64,000 nucleotides of DNA, from contig NW_017265148.1 in NCBI RefSeq assembly GCF_001638985.1, forward strand, positions 389,367 to 453,366, written 5' to 3'. Of the stretch, positions 12,333 to 23,510 are shown piece by piece. Position 1 is the first letter of the stretch. The number at the start of each line of letters is the position of its first letter. The DNA comes from Phycomyces blakesleeanus NRRL 1555(-). Lineage: Eukaryota; Mucoromycota; Mucoromycetes; Mucorales; Phycomycetaceae. The position numbers were made by a program, and so were the translations under genes. Under the pieces are notes generated by a model, which saw only the letters and a program-made list of their open reading frames with translations, had not been told where the DNA came from and did no database searches.

Positions 12333-12777
12333 ACCACTTCTCTCTTTCTTCCTTTTTTGGTTTTTGTTTTAAAAAAAATGAAAAAAAAACAAACAAACAA
12401 ACGCACCAACGCACCCACAATCACACAAATCACATGCAGACGCAATCACAGAATCGCAGAATCACACAAACGCATACATACACTCACACTCAATCAATCA
12501 ATCAATCAATCAATCAAATCCATATATTCACGCACTCCCCTCTTTCAACTTATCTTACATGATGCCATGAATTATTGCAAATAGCTTCTCTATCTTTTGT
12601 CTTCTTTTTGTTATTTTTATTGATCTTAACTATACATCTTTATCATCATAAAACATAACTAATGTCCATGATGTATGAAAAAAAAGGAAGGAAGATAAAG
12701 AGGAAGAGTAAGAAAGAAAGAAAGAAAGAAACACACACATATATATATATATATACATATGTACATATGTACATACA
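12333..12777. other. Convergent 3' flank with short tandem repeats
   Basis: This is the region between two facing stop codons. It contains an AATC/CAAT tandem run at about 12490-12515, an AAAC-rich run near 12390, and a GAAA/AT-repeat tract at 12700-12780. No gene was found. Confidence 0.5.
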
Positions 12778-15123
12778 TTACCGTCTGTCATCCCGAGAGC
12801 GTTTTCTACTGTCATAATCACTTCGACGATCATTACGATCATTACGATCATTACGATCATCTCGACGTCGATAGTCATCTCGACTGCTACGATCGTCTCG
12901 ACTACCACGATATTCTCGGATGCTATGATCGTCCCTTTCTCTCTTTCTAAACACTTCTCCAACATTGCTCTTTTGAGACTTTTTGCGCAAATACTCTTCT
13001 TCTTTAGCCTTTGCACCACGCTCGCGGGGATCAATGACAACGTAATCATCCACAGTTTCTTTCCGTTGCATAAGGTCTTTACCCTTGTAGTCTTTGCCAA
13101 ACACCAATTGATGTGACATCCACCCTTCGTCTGTCTCTGGTTGTTCTTCAACAGTTATGCTTTTACAAGACTCACATCCAGGCACAGAATGCAATTTACA
13201 AGGTGGTTCTTCTTTTTCTCCTTCTTCTTGTTCTCCCTTTGATACATCCACATTAGATAATCTCTTTTGAAATGCCATGAGTTTTTTGAATGTCTATGTT
13301 GCAGTAGATAACATTAGAATAAAAGTATATAAATACATTCTCTTCTTTTTTGTTTCGTTTTGATGAATCTTTCTTACATCATCTTCACTTTTGTTTGCCT
13401 TGCGAGCTTTTAAGCCACCTTTGAGTGCAGCTCCACGGGAAAGGTATTTTTCACGTTCAAGTTCGAGTAAAGACTTTTTCTTTTCCTTTTTCTTTTTTTT
13501 CGCGTCTTCTTCTCCAAAATCATTACGATCCATACGGCGGATATCTTGTTTTAATGCTTCAATTTGAGCTTGTCTTGAGCTATATAGACACACACACACA
13601 CATGCATATATATATAATATCATGACTTAGTAATTCAATTGTACTTTTATATTCTTCTTTATATTAATGTATCCATTCACTAACTCTTTCGCGTTTATAT
13701 TATTATTATTGCTACTTTACCTGGGAGTGACAGAAGCAACAGCCGGTTTTACAAACTCAGCAGATTGACTTTGAGAAAATCCGGTAAATACTTCTTCGGT
13801 CGCATTGTGTGCCAATCGATAACTTTCGGTTTCAGGTTGCTTTTGAAGTGTCTTTTTATCAACATGTTTCCTTTTGGACTTTTTGCTTTCTTCCTTTTCG
13901 GGTCTGTCTTTTATTTTTTCCTCAACATTTTTCTCTGTGTTTTCAGCTGCTTTTTCAATGTTTTCCTTTGGTGTTTCTTCAATTGTATTTTCTTCGACTT
14001 CAGGTAAAAAGTCGTGGCTGCTCTTCATCTTTGAAGGCGCCAATTCAGCAGGAGGCTCAAATTCAGCAGCCTCTTCTCCAAATGACAAAAGGTTCAATTG
14101 CCTATAAACACACAATTATATATATATATATATAATTAGTTTATCCCATTTAATTTATCGTTTGATCTTCTATTTTTGCTTGGGTCTACTTTTATGCTTT
14201 TCTTTTACTTTGATTTACTTTTTCTCCTTTTTACGACGTTTGGCAGCATTCAAATGTTCGGCTTTTTGCATTTCAATAGCCTTCGCGACCATTTTCTCGC
14301 GCTCTGATATACGTGGAATAATATCATCAAACGGATTCAATACAATCTCTGTAGATTTGATTCGGGGTGGATACAAAGGTCGTTCGTTTTCGTCTACTTC
14401 CATTTCTGCCATAGTCATAACATTGAAAATTGTATCGCCTCCAATCTAACAATCCAGAATAAAGAACATAGACATACATACATAAAATATGTTAGTGATC
14501 ATCAACAGATAGATTCGTTTCTTTAGGGACAATAAAGGTCTTAACTCGTCCAAACAGGGTATGTTTTTTCGTGAGTTCGTCCGTACGATCGAGAGTAATA
14601 AAGAACTGACTACCATTGTCATTCTCGCCATTGTTTGCCATGCCAACCAAACCACGGCGAATAAACCGTAGGCGAGAATGAAACTCATCCGGAAAGGATT
14701 CATCATAGATCGATTCACCACCTATATGATTTTATGTTTGTTACAGTTATTACACTCAACCTAATACATATATATATTTAATATAATAATAATAATAATA
14801 ATAATACCATGTCCTGTTCCGGTAGGATCGCCACCTTGAATAATAAAGTGTGGGACGATGCGATGAAATATTGTGTTGTCGTAATACCCTTCCATGCACA
14901 ATTGCAGAAAGTTACGGGCAGCCAGAGGCGTTTCTTTTCCCCAAAGTTCAATTTCAACATCTCCTGCGGTTGTGTGCAAGATCACCTTTGCACTAAATTA
15001 TTGTAATGATAATAATAGCATAATTGACAAATAATCAAGATCGATATACTAATTCCCAAGTGTGACATTTATTTTCTTTCTTTTTTACTTTGTTTGAGGT
15101 TCAAGTGTGTAAACATTGGACAT
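12778..15123 (-). CDS. CWC27: Spliceosome-associated cyclophilin CWC27
   Basis: Seven exons on the minus strand (15089-15123, 14808-14992, 14719-14721 onward as 14546-14721, 14219-14445, 13721-14101, 13378-13579, 12778-13293) give 573 residues, close to the family's usual size of about 470-570. The N-terminus MSNVYTLEPQT leads into a cyclophilin fold: VILHTTAGDVEIELWGKETP, FHRIVPHFIIQGGDPTGTG, RRGLVGMANNGENDNGSQFF and KKHTLFGR. The tail has the CWC27 signatures NPFDDIIPR, LLSFGEEA, SSHDFLPE and DEGWMSH. The last 60 residues are a repetitive Arg/Asp stretch (RDDRSSRDDYRRRDDRNDRN). CWC27 associates with the activated (Bact) spliceosome; human CWC27 has little isomerase activity. Each splice junction keeps phase, and the join at 14546/14445 gives FGR-IGGDT, matching the family length. 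Exon 1 is 35 nt. Confidence 0.93.
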
Positions 15124-15611
15124 TGTGAATTAACCAAAGTAATCAGCTAAAGAAGACAAAGAAGCAATCCAAAAAAGGGAATATTTAAATACAATAATAA
15201 TAATAAAAAATAAAATAGAGAACCCGTTGTCGAGTGAAAATTCTAAATTTTCACTCACTTTTGCTTTACGCGGCGATTTAAATTCCAATGAAAAGATGTA
15301 AAATTTTACAGAGGGAGGCCATTTCATCACCAAGTCTTTATTAAGAATTGAGCTAGTTTTTCCACCTTCGAACATAAATCTAATATAGTCAAGAGCCTTC
15401 TCTATATACCTACTTAAGAGAATAAGTCTTGAAAAGCCAAGTTTATTAAGATGTATCTCTCTTATGTTTGTCACAGTACTTATGTTTTCATCAACTATGG
15501 TTGAGTTTTTTCTTTTTTTTTTGACTGGGTTTCACTAATAATTCTTTTTTAGCAGTCTAGCAAAATATCACATCCCAACGGGTTCTCTAATAATAAACAC
15601 ACAGACACAAT
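15124..15611. other. Intergenic, unexplained 114-codon minus frame
   Basis: A minus-strand frame at 15130-15474 (MTNIREIHLNKLGFSRLILL start) begins just downstream of the CWC27 promoter region. It has no recognised domain, ends in low-complexity hydrophobic sequence and lacks a known relative. I treat it as unsupported. It may be a transposon remnant. Confidence 0.3.
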
Positions 15612-15924
15612 TGACACGGGTGTTGTGTGTTCTCCAGCTTCGCCCACCCCGATTTATTTCCTTCTTCTCCGATCGTTTCCCTTCCTATTTTTCTCGTTCA
15701 TCACTTCTACATATTATCACATTCTTCCATAATCACATTTTTACATATACTCTTACCTTTATTATCACTTCCATTTCATCTCCCGCGCATATTCTCCTTT
15801 TGGCATCTTTACCCTTTTTACATACATCTTCCCATTTCCTTTTCCAGTTTCCAGTTTTCTTTTTCTCACATTACTTATCTTTCAGTATTACTGCTATTAA
15901 TTTCTCATCTTGTATTCTATATTT
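15612..15924 (+). mobile_element. LTR fragment, 5' end
   Basis: This is about 310 bases nearly identical to the 5' part of the solo LTR at 61380-62525, starting TGACACGGGTGTTGTGTG. It is cut off exactly where the family A MITE begins at 15925, and the remainder of the LTR is not found beyond that MITE. Open frames of 150-190 codons across it are repeat translations shared with 61395-61727. Confidence 0.75.
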
Positions 15925-16306
15925 ATGCCATTCACCAGCGTACGAGGGAATTGAAAGAAAAATTACTTTTCATAGTAATTTATTCGATTCCGAATGGATA
16001 TATTTGTCAATTCCCTCGACAATTACATGGTCAAAAACACCATGTAATTGTCGAGGGAATTGACAAAATTTCTAAAATAAGGACTCTAGTTACAAAAAGG
16101 AATATACTAAACAACCATACTTTAAAAAGCTCATTCTATATAGCCAAAATGAAACAAATCATTAACAAAAAAATAAAAATTGACAGGGTATTTTAGTAAA
16201 TAATTAAAAACCAGATGCTGAATAACAATCGGAATCGTATATGACGTGGCTCAATTCCCTCGATCCAATTCCCTCGACAATTCCCTCGTACGCTGGTGAA
16301 TGGCAT
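15925..16306. mobile_element. Family A MITE (ATGCCATTCACC-ended), long form
   Basis: The element is 382 bases with terminal inverted repeats ATGCCATTCACCAGCGTACG and CGTACGCTGGTGAATGGCAT. Both ends are followed by reiterated CGAGGGAATTG motifs. It contains a perfect internal palindrome (AATTACATGG ... CCATGTAATT at 16021-16049) with a short loop. It has no coding capacity. Related copies lie at 28274, 33296, 33561, 57595 and 58024. The target-site duplication is probably TA, but other copies do not confirm it. Confidence 0.85.
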
Positions 16307-16462
16307 ATATAAACTTATCGTGATCAATGTATTGCGGTGCTTTAATATAACGATGCATTTTTTACTCTGTTTCCCTTTTTGCATTCTACTTTCTTTTTGG
16401 TACACTGTAATCCGCCTACATACTTTAAAATTATATATATATACATATATATATAAGTGACC

Positions 16463-18288
16463 ATGAGTTCCTTGTCAGGAGATATAAAGAGCTGGTTGCG
16501 GATTGCTCTTAAGAATGCAAGTGGAATGATGGAATGTTGAGACTGTGTTGCTTATCTCCTCCAAAGTATCAGGATGCCGAGCGCACCGTCCGAGATGTCG
16601 ATGCAGTTCTACAAATGTACATTTCTCTTACACCCAAGATGGATACCTACAGTAGGTTATATGGATATATACATGCATGCATGCACAGATTTACATGTGT
16701 AAAAAGAATCAAAGTTTGTTTATTTAATAAACCCAATCACTGGTTACTTTTTTTTGTAGCTTACAACGATGGCCACACTCAACTTTTGTTGTGTCTTCAT
16801 GGCACCATTCCAATCACTTATCGCTCTATTCCATACAATATCCCGGTTGCTTTCTGGATCCCAAGCGAGTATCCAATATTTCCTCCTATTCCATACGTCA
16901 AACCGACTGCAAACATGCTTGTACGCGAAGGCAAGCATGTAGATAAAAGTGGATTATGTTATCACTCGTATCGTTCTTTATGGAAAAACGATGTCAATGT
17001 AAGGTTCAAATCTCCTACATACCACAAAAGTACCCATACACGGGCACACACACATACCTACATAGACACATATGTGTGGATATTTATACTAAAAACACGT
17101 TTAGAACCATACTCTATTAGAATTGATTGCAATACTTCAAGGAGTATTTGGGCAAGAACCCCCAGTGTTTACCAAACCACCATCCAACCCTTTGCTCAGC
17201 ACACCGCCACAATTAGGATCGCCACAAAAACAAGACACGGTTCCTGACAGAAATATGTTCATCCGGCCATCCCCTAGTCCTTCCACCCCAACTAACATGG
17301 CTCTTTCTCCACCACATATTCCTCCGTCAGCCAACACGTCTTTGTCTAGGTGGGCAGGCGATGGTACAGCTTATTACAATATACAAAAGGGTCTCGCTGT
17401 AAGTTTTCATTATTACTATTTTATACCTCTCTTTGTATATATATATATATTTATTTGCTGTGTGCTTTGTGTCTAGTCTATGTCCTTGAGTCCTTCAGAC
17501 TACACTAATCACACAACATTGCCTGTACCAAATCCAGCTCCATTATCTTCATCATCAACACCAACAGCAGCAACAGCATCTCCAGCAGTAGCAGCAGTAT
17601 CAGTAGCACCAGGAGTAGGAGTAGGAGGAAGTGGAGTTGTAGGTGTAGTACCATCACCTGTAGCTGGACAAATTGGTCCATCTCTTACAGACCTTGGTGA
17701 CCTTCAAGATCGACTCTATCGTAAAGTAGCTGAGCGCATGGAGCAATTTAATCAGGTTATATCAAGAGATATTGATAGTTTATTGATGACAAATCGCCAA
17801 TTGAATGATGGCGATATCCAGATCGAGCATGAACAGCGCATGCTTCTTGATATACGTGAACGTCTCAAGAACAATATACGGGTTATTTCAACAAAAACAG
17901 TTGAATTGGATGAAGCAATCTCTACAGCTAATACAATGCCTGATGTATCTATGGATGAGTCCATCTACGGCACAACTGTTGTTTACAACCAGTAAGTATA
18001 TTTGCGTATGTGAGTCCTAACAGAGAATCCTAATGTATTGACCGCTATGTGTGCATAAAAGGATGTTTGATCTGGTAGCAGACGATAATGCGGTTGTAGA
18101 CACAATTTATTACTTGAGCAAAGCATTGAATTCGGAATGTATTGACCTTGCGACATTTATGAAGGTAAAAAAGAACCGAAGCTTTAATCCACCAAGATAC
18201 TTATTTTATATATATTTAGTGTACACGATCCCTGGCAAGAGAACAGTTTATGAAACGTGCACTCCTAAAGAAGATCACAGAAGCTTAA
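16463..18288 (+). CDS. VPS23: ESCRT-I subunit Tsg101/Vps23
   Basis: Seven exons (16463-16516, 16567-16651, 16760-16998, 17105-17398, 17477-17991, 18062-18164, 18220-18288) give 452 residues. Residues 1 to about 145 form the UEV (ubiquitin E2 variant) domain that binds ubiquitinated cargo: MSSLSGDIKSWLRIALKN, DVDAVLQMYISLTPKMDTY, LHGTIPITYRSIPYNIPVAF, YVKPTANMLVREGKHVD and LLELIAILQGVFGQEPPVF. A Pro/Ser/Ala linker follows, then a coiled coil (LQDRLYRKVAERMEQFNQVI and after) and a C-terminal steadiness box (DTIYYLSKALNSECIDLATF, then LAREQFMKRALLKKITEA). The first intron has a GC donor (GCAAGT). Without it the N-terminal frame meets a stop, and the upstream exon would be lost. The protein acts at endosomes in multivesicular body sorting. 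Confidence 0.92.
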
Positions 18289-18571
18289 AATAAAACACAG
18301 AACACAAAATACGATTGAAATAAAATAAAGCAAAAGTTCAACGTATAAAAATAAAAATAAAAATTAACAATAATTTTATTGATTAATTTTCGAAATTCTA
18401 ATTTCTTTTTCCTTTTTTGATCGGAGCAAATCTTGTCGAATTTTTTTAAAAAAAAAGACGAAAAAAGAAAGACAAAAGATTACCCTAATATTTCATTCAT
18501 TTTCTTTTTTTACAACACTTTTGGATAAAAATTCCAAGCTGAGGGATTATTTATAGCTTATCTAAATCGCC

Positions 18572-20529
18572 ATGCAGAGATTACTTTTTAGAACTGCAAT
18601 TAGACAAACTACCCGAGTTATACAACCCGCAGCAGTATCGAATCGCTTACGGGTGACTGCCCTGACCCCGTGCTTAAATATCGCGTCCTCATTACAACGA
18701 CCCAACCTTTATTCTCAACGTCTTTATTCATCTAAACCCGCAGTAATGATTGAACAAACTCCATTTGTTAACTGGAAACTCTTTCCTGATTTTGAAAGCA
18801 TCTTAAAGTACACCAAACCTTCCGAAGCTGTCCCAATTTTCGAAGCTCTTATTGATGCCACAAAAGAAGATTTCTTGAAACTGGAAAGAGAGTTCAACCC
18901 AACATGGGAGGGCACAATGATGCCATGTAAGCTATATAAACTCTGAACAGGAATATAAAAATAAATAATAGTAATAGTCAATGGGCTTGATAAAATTATG
19001 AAATTTCTCTGACAAATGGTTGCATATTTAATATTTTTAGTGTATGAATTGCAAGACACGACCTCGCGTGCTATTAGCCTTTTATCTCATTTGAACGGTG
19101 TCAAAAACTCAGATGAATTAAGAGAGACACTTCAGAAAGTCCGGGTACGAAAACTCCCTAGATTTATGTATTTTATATTTGTGTGAGACACAAAGTACGC
19201 GTTTCATTATGGGAAATGAATGGTTATTTATGATGGCGATTTTGGAATGTACAGTACTTTCCAAAAACCATTATCGGAAGCACCATTTTTCTCCCCATAG
19301 TGCTTACTGTTCTTATTAAGCTATAAATTTATTAATTATATATATATATAATGTGGGCAGCCTCGATCTGTCAAGTTGGGTTTGTTAATGAGCCAGTCGG
19401 CTCCTTTGTTCAAAGCCCTTGATGAACTTGTGAACTCAAACGCTTGGAATTCGCTCGACAAGGTCCAACAACGCATTGTCCTCAAGAAATTGAGAGGCAT
19501 GAAACACTCTGGTATTGGACTTGCCGATGGTTCACCCGAAAAGGAACGCTTCAATGCAATTTCAGAGCGTCTTTCCGAACTCTCTCTGTCGTTCGGAAAT
19601 CATATTTTGGATGCCACAAAAGCATTCAAACATGTGGTCGAGGATGTTTCGGAGCTCGAGGGGTGCTCAGAGACTTTCTTGGAGACCTTGAAGCAAAATG
19701 CAAAGAGTCGAGAAGTCGAAGGTTTCTGTATTACCCTTGATCACACAGTATACCTTCCTTTCATGAAGAATTGTAAAAACAGACCTCTCCGTGAAAAGGT
19801 CAGCGTACACATTATTCTTGTTTTTTTTTATAGAAAAAAAACACATACACACATATGCATTATTTTATTGACTAAACCTTATAACAGATCTACCGTGCCA
19901 GCGTCACAAAAGCATCCGATGGAGATCTCAACAACGAAACCGTCATCAATGAGATCTTGTCTCTCAAGCATGAAAAAGCCAACTTACTTGGCTACAAGTG
20001 TTTTGCCGACCTGTCTTTGACAGTCAAAATGGCGGAGAATGTGCCTGCTGCCGAAGAATTAGTCGACCGTTTGTTTGATGCCTCGTACGAAAGTGCTCAA
20101 AAAGAGCTTGCTGAAATCACCGAGTTTGCCAACTCCAAACTTAATCTCCAGGGACCCTTGTCTCCTTGGGATACAGCTTATGTTACTGAGCAGTACCGCA
20201 AAGAAAAGTACAGATTTGACGATGAGACAATTTCCGAATACTTTGCATTCCCAAATGTGATCCAGGGTCTATTTGACGTTGCTGATCAGGTATTGGGTGT
20301 CCAGGTCCGGGAGTTGACTGAATCAGATATTAAGGACAACAATATTACCAAATGGCATGAAGACGTCAAGGTGTTTGAGGTGTCTGAAAAGGGCAATGTT
20401 CGCGCTTACTTTTATGGCGACTTCTACTCTCGTCCTCTCGAAAAGCGTAGCGGTGCATGGATGGATGAAGTTACTACTCGCTACAAACGTGAAAATGGAG
20501 AGGTTACTCTTCCTGTCGGTAAGGATATG

Positions 20530-20572
<43 letters not shown>

Positions 20573-21621
20573 GCAATAGTAGTTAGTGCTGTACTGTATT
20601 GGACTGGACTGTGGAAACGGATCGAAAACAATACTAAAATCAATTTAATTTTCTGTCTTCTTTTTTTGCTTTATTGGATACTTTTTAGCCTACTTGATCT
20701 GTAATCAGGATCCTCCTCGCGCAGAGGGAGAACCTTCACTCATGAAGTTTAGAGATGTCGAAACGTTGTTCCATGAATTTGGACACTGCCTTCAGCATGT
20801 AAGATACAAAAGAATATGTATACATATAATTTAAATTTGAAATATAAGCAAAACCTTCCTTCACACACATATTCATACTAAATACTTTGCTTTTATAGAT
20901 GCTGACAACCGTTGATTACCCTCAAGCTTCTGGTATTAATGGTGTAGAATGGGATTTTGTTGAGGTTGCATCCCAGTTTATGGAAAACTTTTGCCAAGAG
21001 CCAGAGTGGTTGTCCAGATTGTCTGGTCACTACAAGACGGGCGCCGCAATGCCTCAAGAAATGATAGACACACTAGCATTGAATCGTGAGTTTATGAGTG
21101 GAATGGCTATGATGCGACAGGTAATATATATTATAAAAAAACACGATAATTGAGCTAAAATTAACATTCTTATGTGTGTGTGTACTTTTCTTTTTCTTTT
21201 AAAAAAATAGTTGCAATTCGCAAAGGTCGATTTGATGCTTCATTCTCGCTTTGTGCCTCCAAGAAATGCTAGCGATCCTACTATATTTGACGTGGACGCT
21301 CAGGTATCCAAAAAGGTCAATCTTGTTCCCAGTATTCCCGAAGACAGATTCTTGTGCAGTTTTAGCCATATCTTTGCTGGTGGCTATAGTGCTGGTTACT
21401 ATAGTTATAAGTGGTCCGAGACTTACTCGGCTGATGCTTATGCTGCATTTGAAGAAGTACAAGCTCAAGGAAAGTCAGCCCAGGAAATTGGCCAACATTA
21501 CCGTAACACCGTCCTCGCTTTGGGCGGTGGCACTTCTCCCAGAGAGGTTTGGGAAAAGTTTAGAGGAAGAGACGAAGTGGATGTAAATGCTCTTTTACGC
21601 CACTCTGGATTGCCCAAGTAA
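18572..21621 (+). CDS. M3-family oligopeptidase (oligopeptidase A/thimet type), probably mitochondrial
   Basis: Seven exons (18572-18926, 19041-19144, 19361-19798, 19888-20518, 20689-20798, 20899-21120, 21211-21621) give 756 residues. The zinc site HEFGH is at about residues 538-542 ([14 protein letters not shown]). The third ligand is the Glu in [14 protein letters not shown] (about 568). Substrate-binding Tyr/Gly blocks follow ([21 protein letters not shown]). The sequence fits the bacterial PrlC/plant organellar oligopeptidase branch of family M3. The first 55 residues are rich in Arg, Ser, Thr and Ala without acidic residues ([20 protein letters not shown]), a plausible mitochondrial presequence. 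A second in-frame Met at residue 59 could give a cytosolic form. It degrades short peptides, including presequences, in its family. An AAT microsatellite (20526-20572) sits in intron 4. Confidence 0.92.
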
Positions 21622-21789
21622 AAACAAAGATGAAGAAGACTACGAGCCACATAATCTTAAAAAGTTCTAGAATACACTTTATATATATATATTTATAAGT
21701 GTATGTATGTGTCTTATTATTACTATTACTATTATTGCTGTTGTTTGTGTGTAGTGTGTTTGTACAATTTATCTCTTTCTTTCTTGGAA

Positions 21790-22959
21790 TCAATTGAGTT
21801 CATAGCATTGATAGCTTGGAAATACTAGCTCATCATCAAGCATCTTTCGCAATTGATCAACGATAAATTTTTCAATTTTGCCCACGTTCTTCAGTACTGC
21901 AAATTGGGATATTTAATGGTGTCAGTAGATCTATAAGTACTTTGAAATATATGTGTATATTACTTGCCTTGTTTCTCCTTGTCACCTACTATTGATTCAA
22001 TATGTACCTCTCTCAATAGACTAATAAAGCATACGGGAACTTTAGATTTAACAAAGAGTTTAATCCTTTTCATTTTACCTGTCTAGACCACCATTCTTAT
22101 TCCTCAGAGGAACTCCGTCCAATTCGGGTTCAAGCATTGAAACACACACACGATCCATGCTCTTTATGTATGCCACCACTGCAGTAGCCTCGAATGCGAT
22201 ACTTTTGATATGCAATTGCATAGGAAGACTCATAAATAACATACTCGGATAATTCATCCTTAGTTCTGTCAGAACAGTCATGCTCATGTCGCCTTTGTAG
22301 GCTATCCGGACGTGAGCCTGAAAATCCATTTCTGTTGGATTTGCTTCGTGGGCATATTTGTTGGTAGTTGTGTTTGTGGGCGCTTCGCTTGGGGGTCGAG
22401 AGTAGGATTGAAATGTGGGCTGCTCATCGTCAATCCAATCTTCTTCCTGATCTGATCCCGAAAAAGGTGCCGAAACACTGGATTGTCCAGAGAATCCACG
22501 GCCAAGTTGAGGAGAGCTGAGCATTCTGTTGACCGGGTTGCTGAACGGATGCTGAGGGCCTGTGAGTGGAGAGCGGTGGAATGAGTGCATCAAGTTGAAT
22601 CTTTGCTGCTGAGAGAGGGGATTGAGGGTTAGATGAGGTCGAGTGATTGAGCCGGTGTCGCTTTCAGGTGGATAGTATATTGTTGCGTCACTTTGAGGAG
22701 ATTGGAGACCTGGAGGATGATTGTGAAGCATTGTGTCTTTGAGAGTTTCGTCATGGTCTTCTTCATAGAATTCTGGAAATGGATCGGTAATGTTGATGAT
22801 CTCTACGAGTGGGGTTTCTGTGCCCCATCCAAAAGATGTGACTTCAATGTCCCCAATAAATGCAGGCTTATTGATGCTTTTGAAATGACGATTGAGGAAC
22901 TGCTGTACATGTACAGCTAGTTCTTCGTCTAATTTTGACCATTCAATGTCAAATGACAT
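21790..22959 (-). CDS. MDM12: ERMES complex subunit Mdm12 (SMP domain)
   Basis: Three exons on the minus strand (22079-22959, 21968-22020, 21790-21896) encode 346 residues. The start MSFDIEWSKL and the block VTSFGWGTETPLVEIINITD, then PFPEFYEED, are diagnostic of Mdm12. The C-terminal half has AHVRIAYKGDMSMTVLTELR and the conserved end [35 protein letters not shown]. A low-complexity Ser/Pro/Gln insert occupies about residues 85-200, as in other fungal Mdm12. The second intron (21897-21967) uses a GC donor (GCAAGT). That join restores KQVLKNVGK exactly, and a GT alternative shifts the frame. With Mmm1 and Mdm34, Mdm12 tethers ER to mitochondria and carries phospholipids. The gene is tail-to-tail with the oligopeptidase, 168 bases apart. 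Confidence 0.93.
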
Positions 22960-23087
22960 TTTATTACTATTATTGTGAGATGTATTTAAGAAACGTGTAA
23001 TAGAAATAGCGCTTAACGGTTTATTATACTATATTATATTGTCTTTGTTGTCTGTATAGTGCACTACGCACTGTATATTGTTTATAT

Positions 23088-23450
23088 TAGCGACCTTTGA
23101 GAAAAGTGTAATTACACTTTTCATCCACCACACTAAATATAGAAACACACTTTTACACTTTTCTGAGTTTTTGCTGTCATGTCAGGGTGCAAGTCAATTG
23201 GCTATAAAAGTTGCTAATACGCAACCGAGTTGCGCGTACAGAGCTTTAAACACTGCCATTTCCTACAGTGTTAGTTTAATAATTAAAGATAAATAGCAAT
23301 GATTGGCTGAAGAAAAGTATAAAAAAAAAGTGTAAAGTGAAAAAAAAAACCAATTTTTTACACTTTTTTTGGAAGTTATAAAGAGCCATTCTATTTTTGG
23401 CGGGAAGTTTCCTGTTTAAAAGTGTAAAAACGGGTCCCCGAAGGTCGCTA
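23088..23450. mobile_element. TAGCGACCTT-ended MITE carrying an inner element end
   Basis: The element is 363 bases bounded by TAGCGACCTTTG and CGAAGGTCGCTA, with TA at both edges (a possible TA duplication). AAAAGTGTAA motifs recur just inside both ends and internally, in both orientations. Inside it, 23200-23270 resembles a family B end (GGCTATAAAAGTTGC ... CTGCCATTTCCTACAGTG) with a diverged hairpin. It fills most of the divergent intergenic space between Mdm12 and the RAD51D-like gene. Confidence 0.65.
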
Positions 23451-23510
23451 GTATGTAATTTAATTTAATTTCACAAGACTTGGCTTAACTTGACTTGATT
23501 CGATGAAGAG

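Noticed and set aside
12759..13151. Overlapping frames (His-Tyr-Asp and Met-Ile-Val repeats)
   Set aside because: They are alternative readings of the Arg/Asp repeat tail of CWC27.
16534..16651. Start of Tsg101 at the later Met (MLRLCCLSPPKYQDAER)
   Set aside because: The upstream sequence MSSLSGDIKSWLRIALKN fits the family N-terminus, and the GC-AG intron joins it in frame. The later start would add unrelated residues from the intron.
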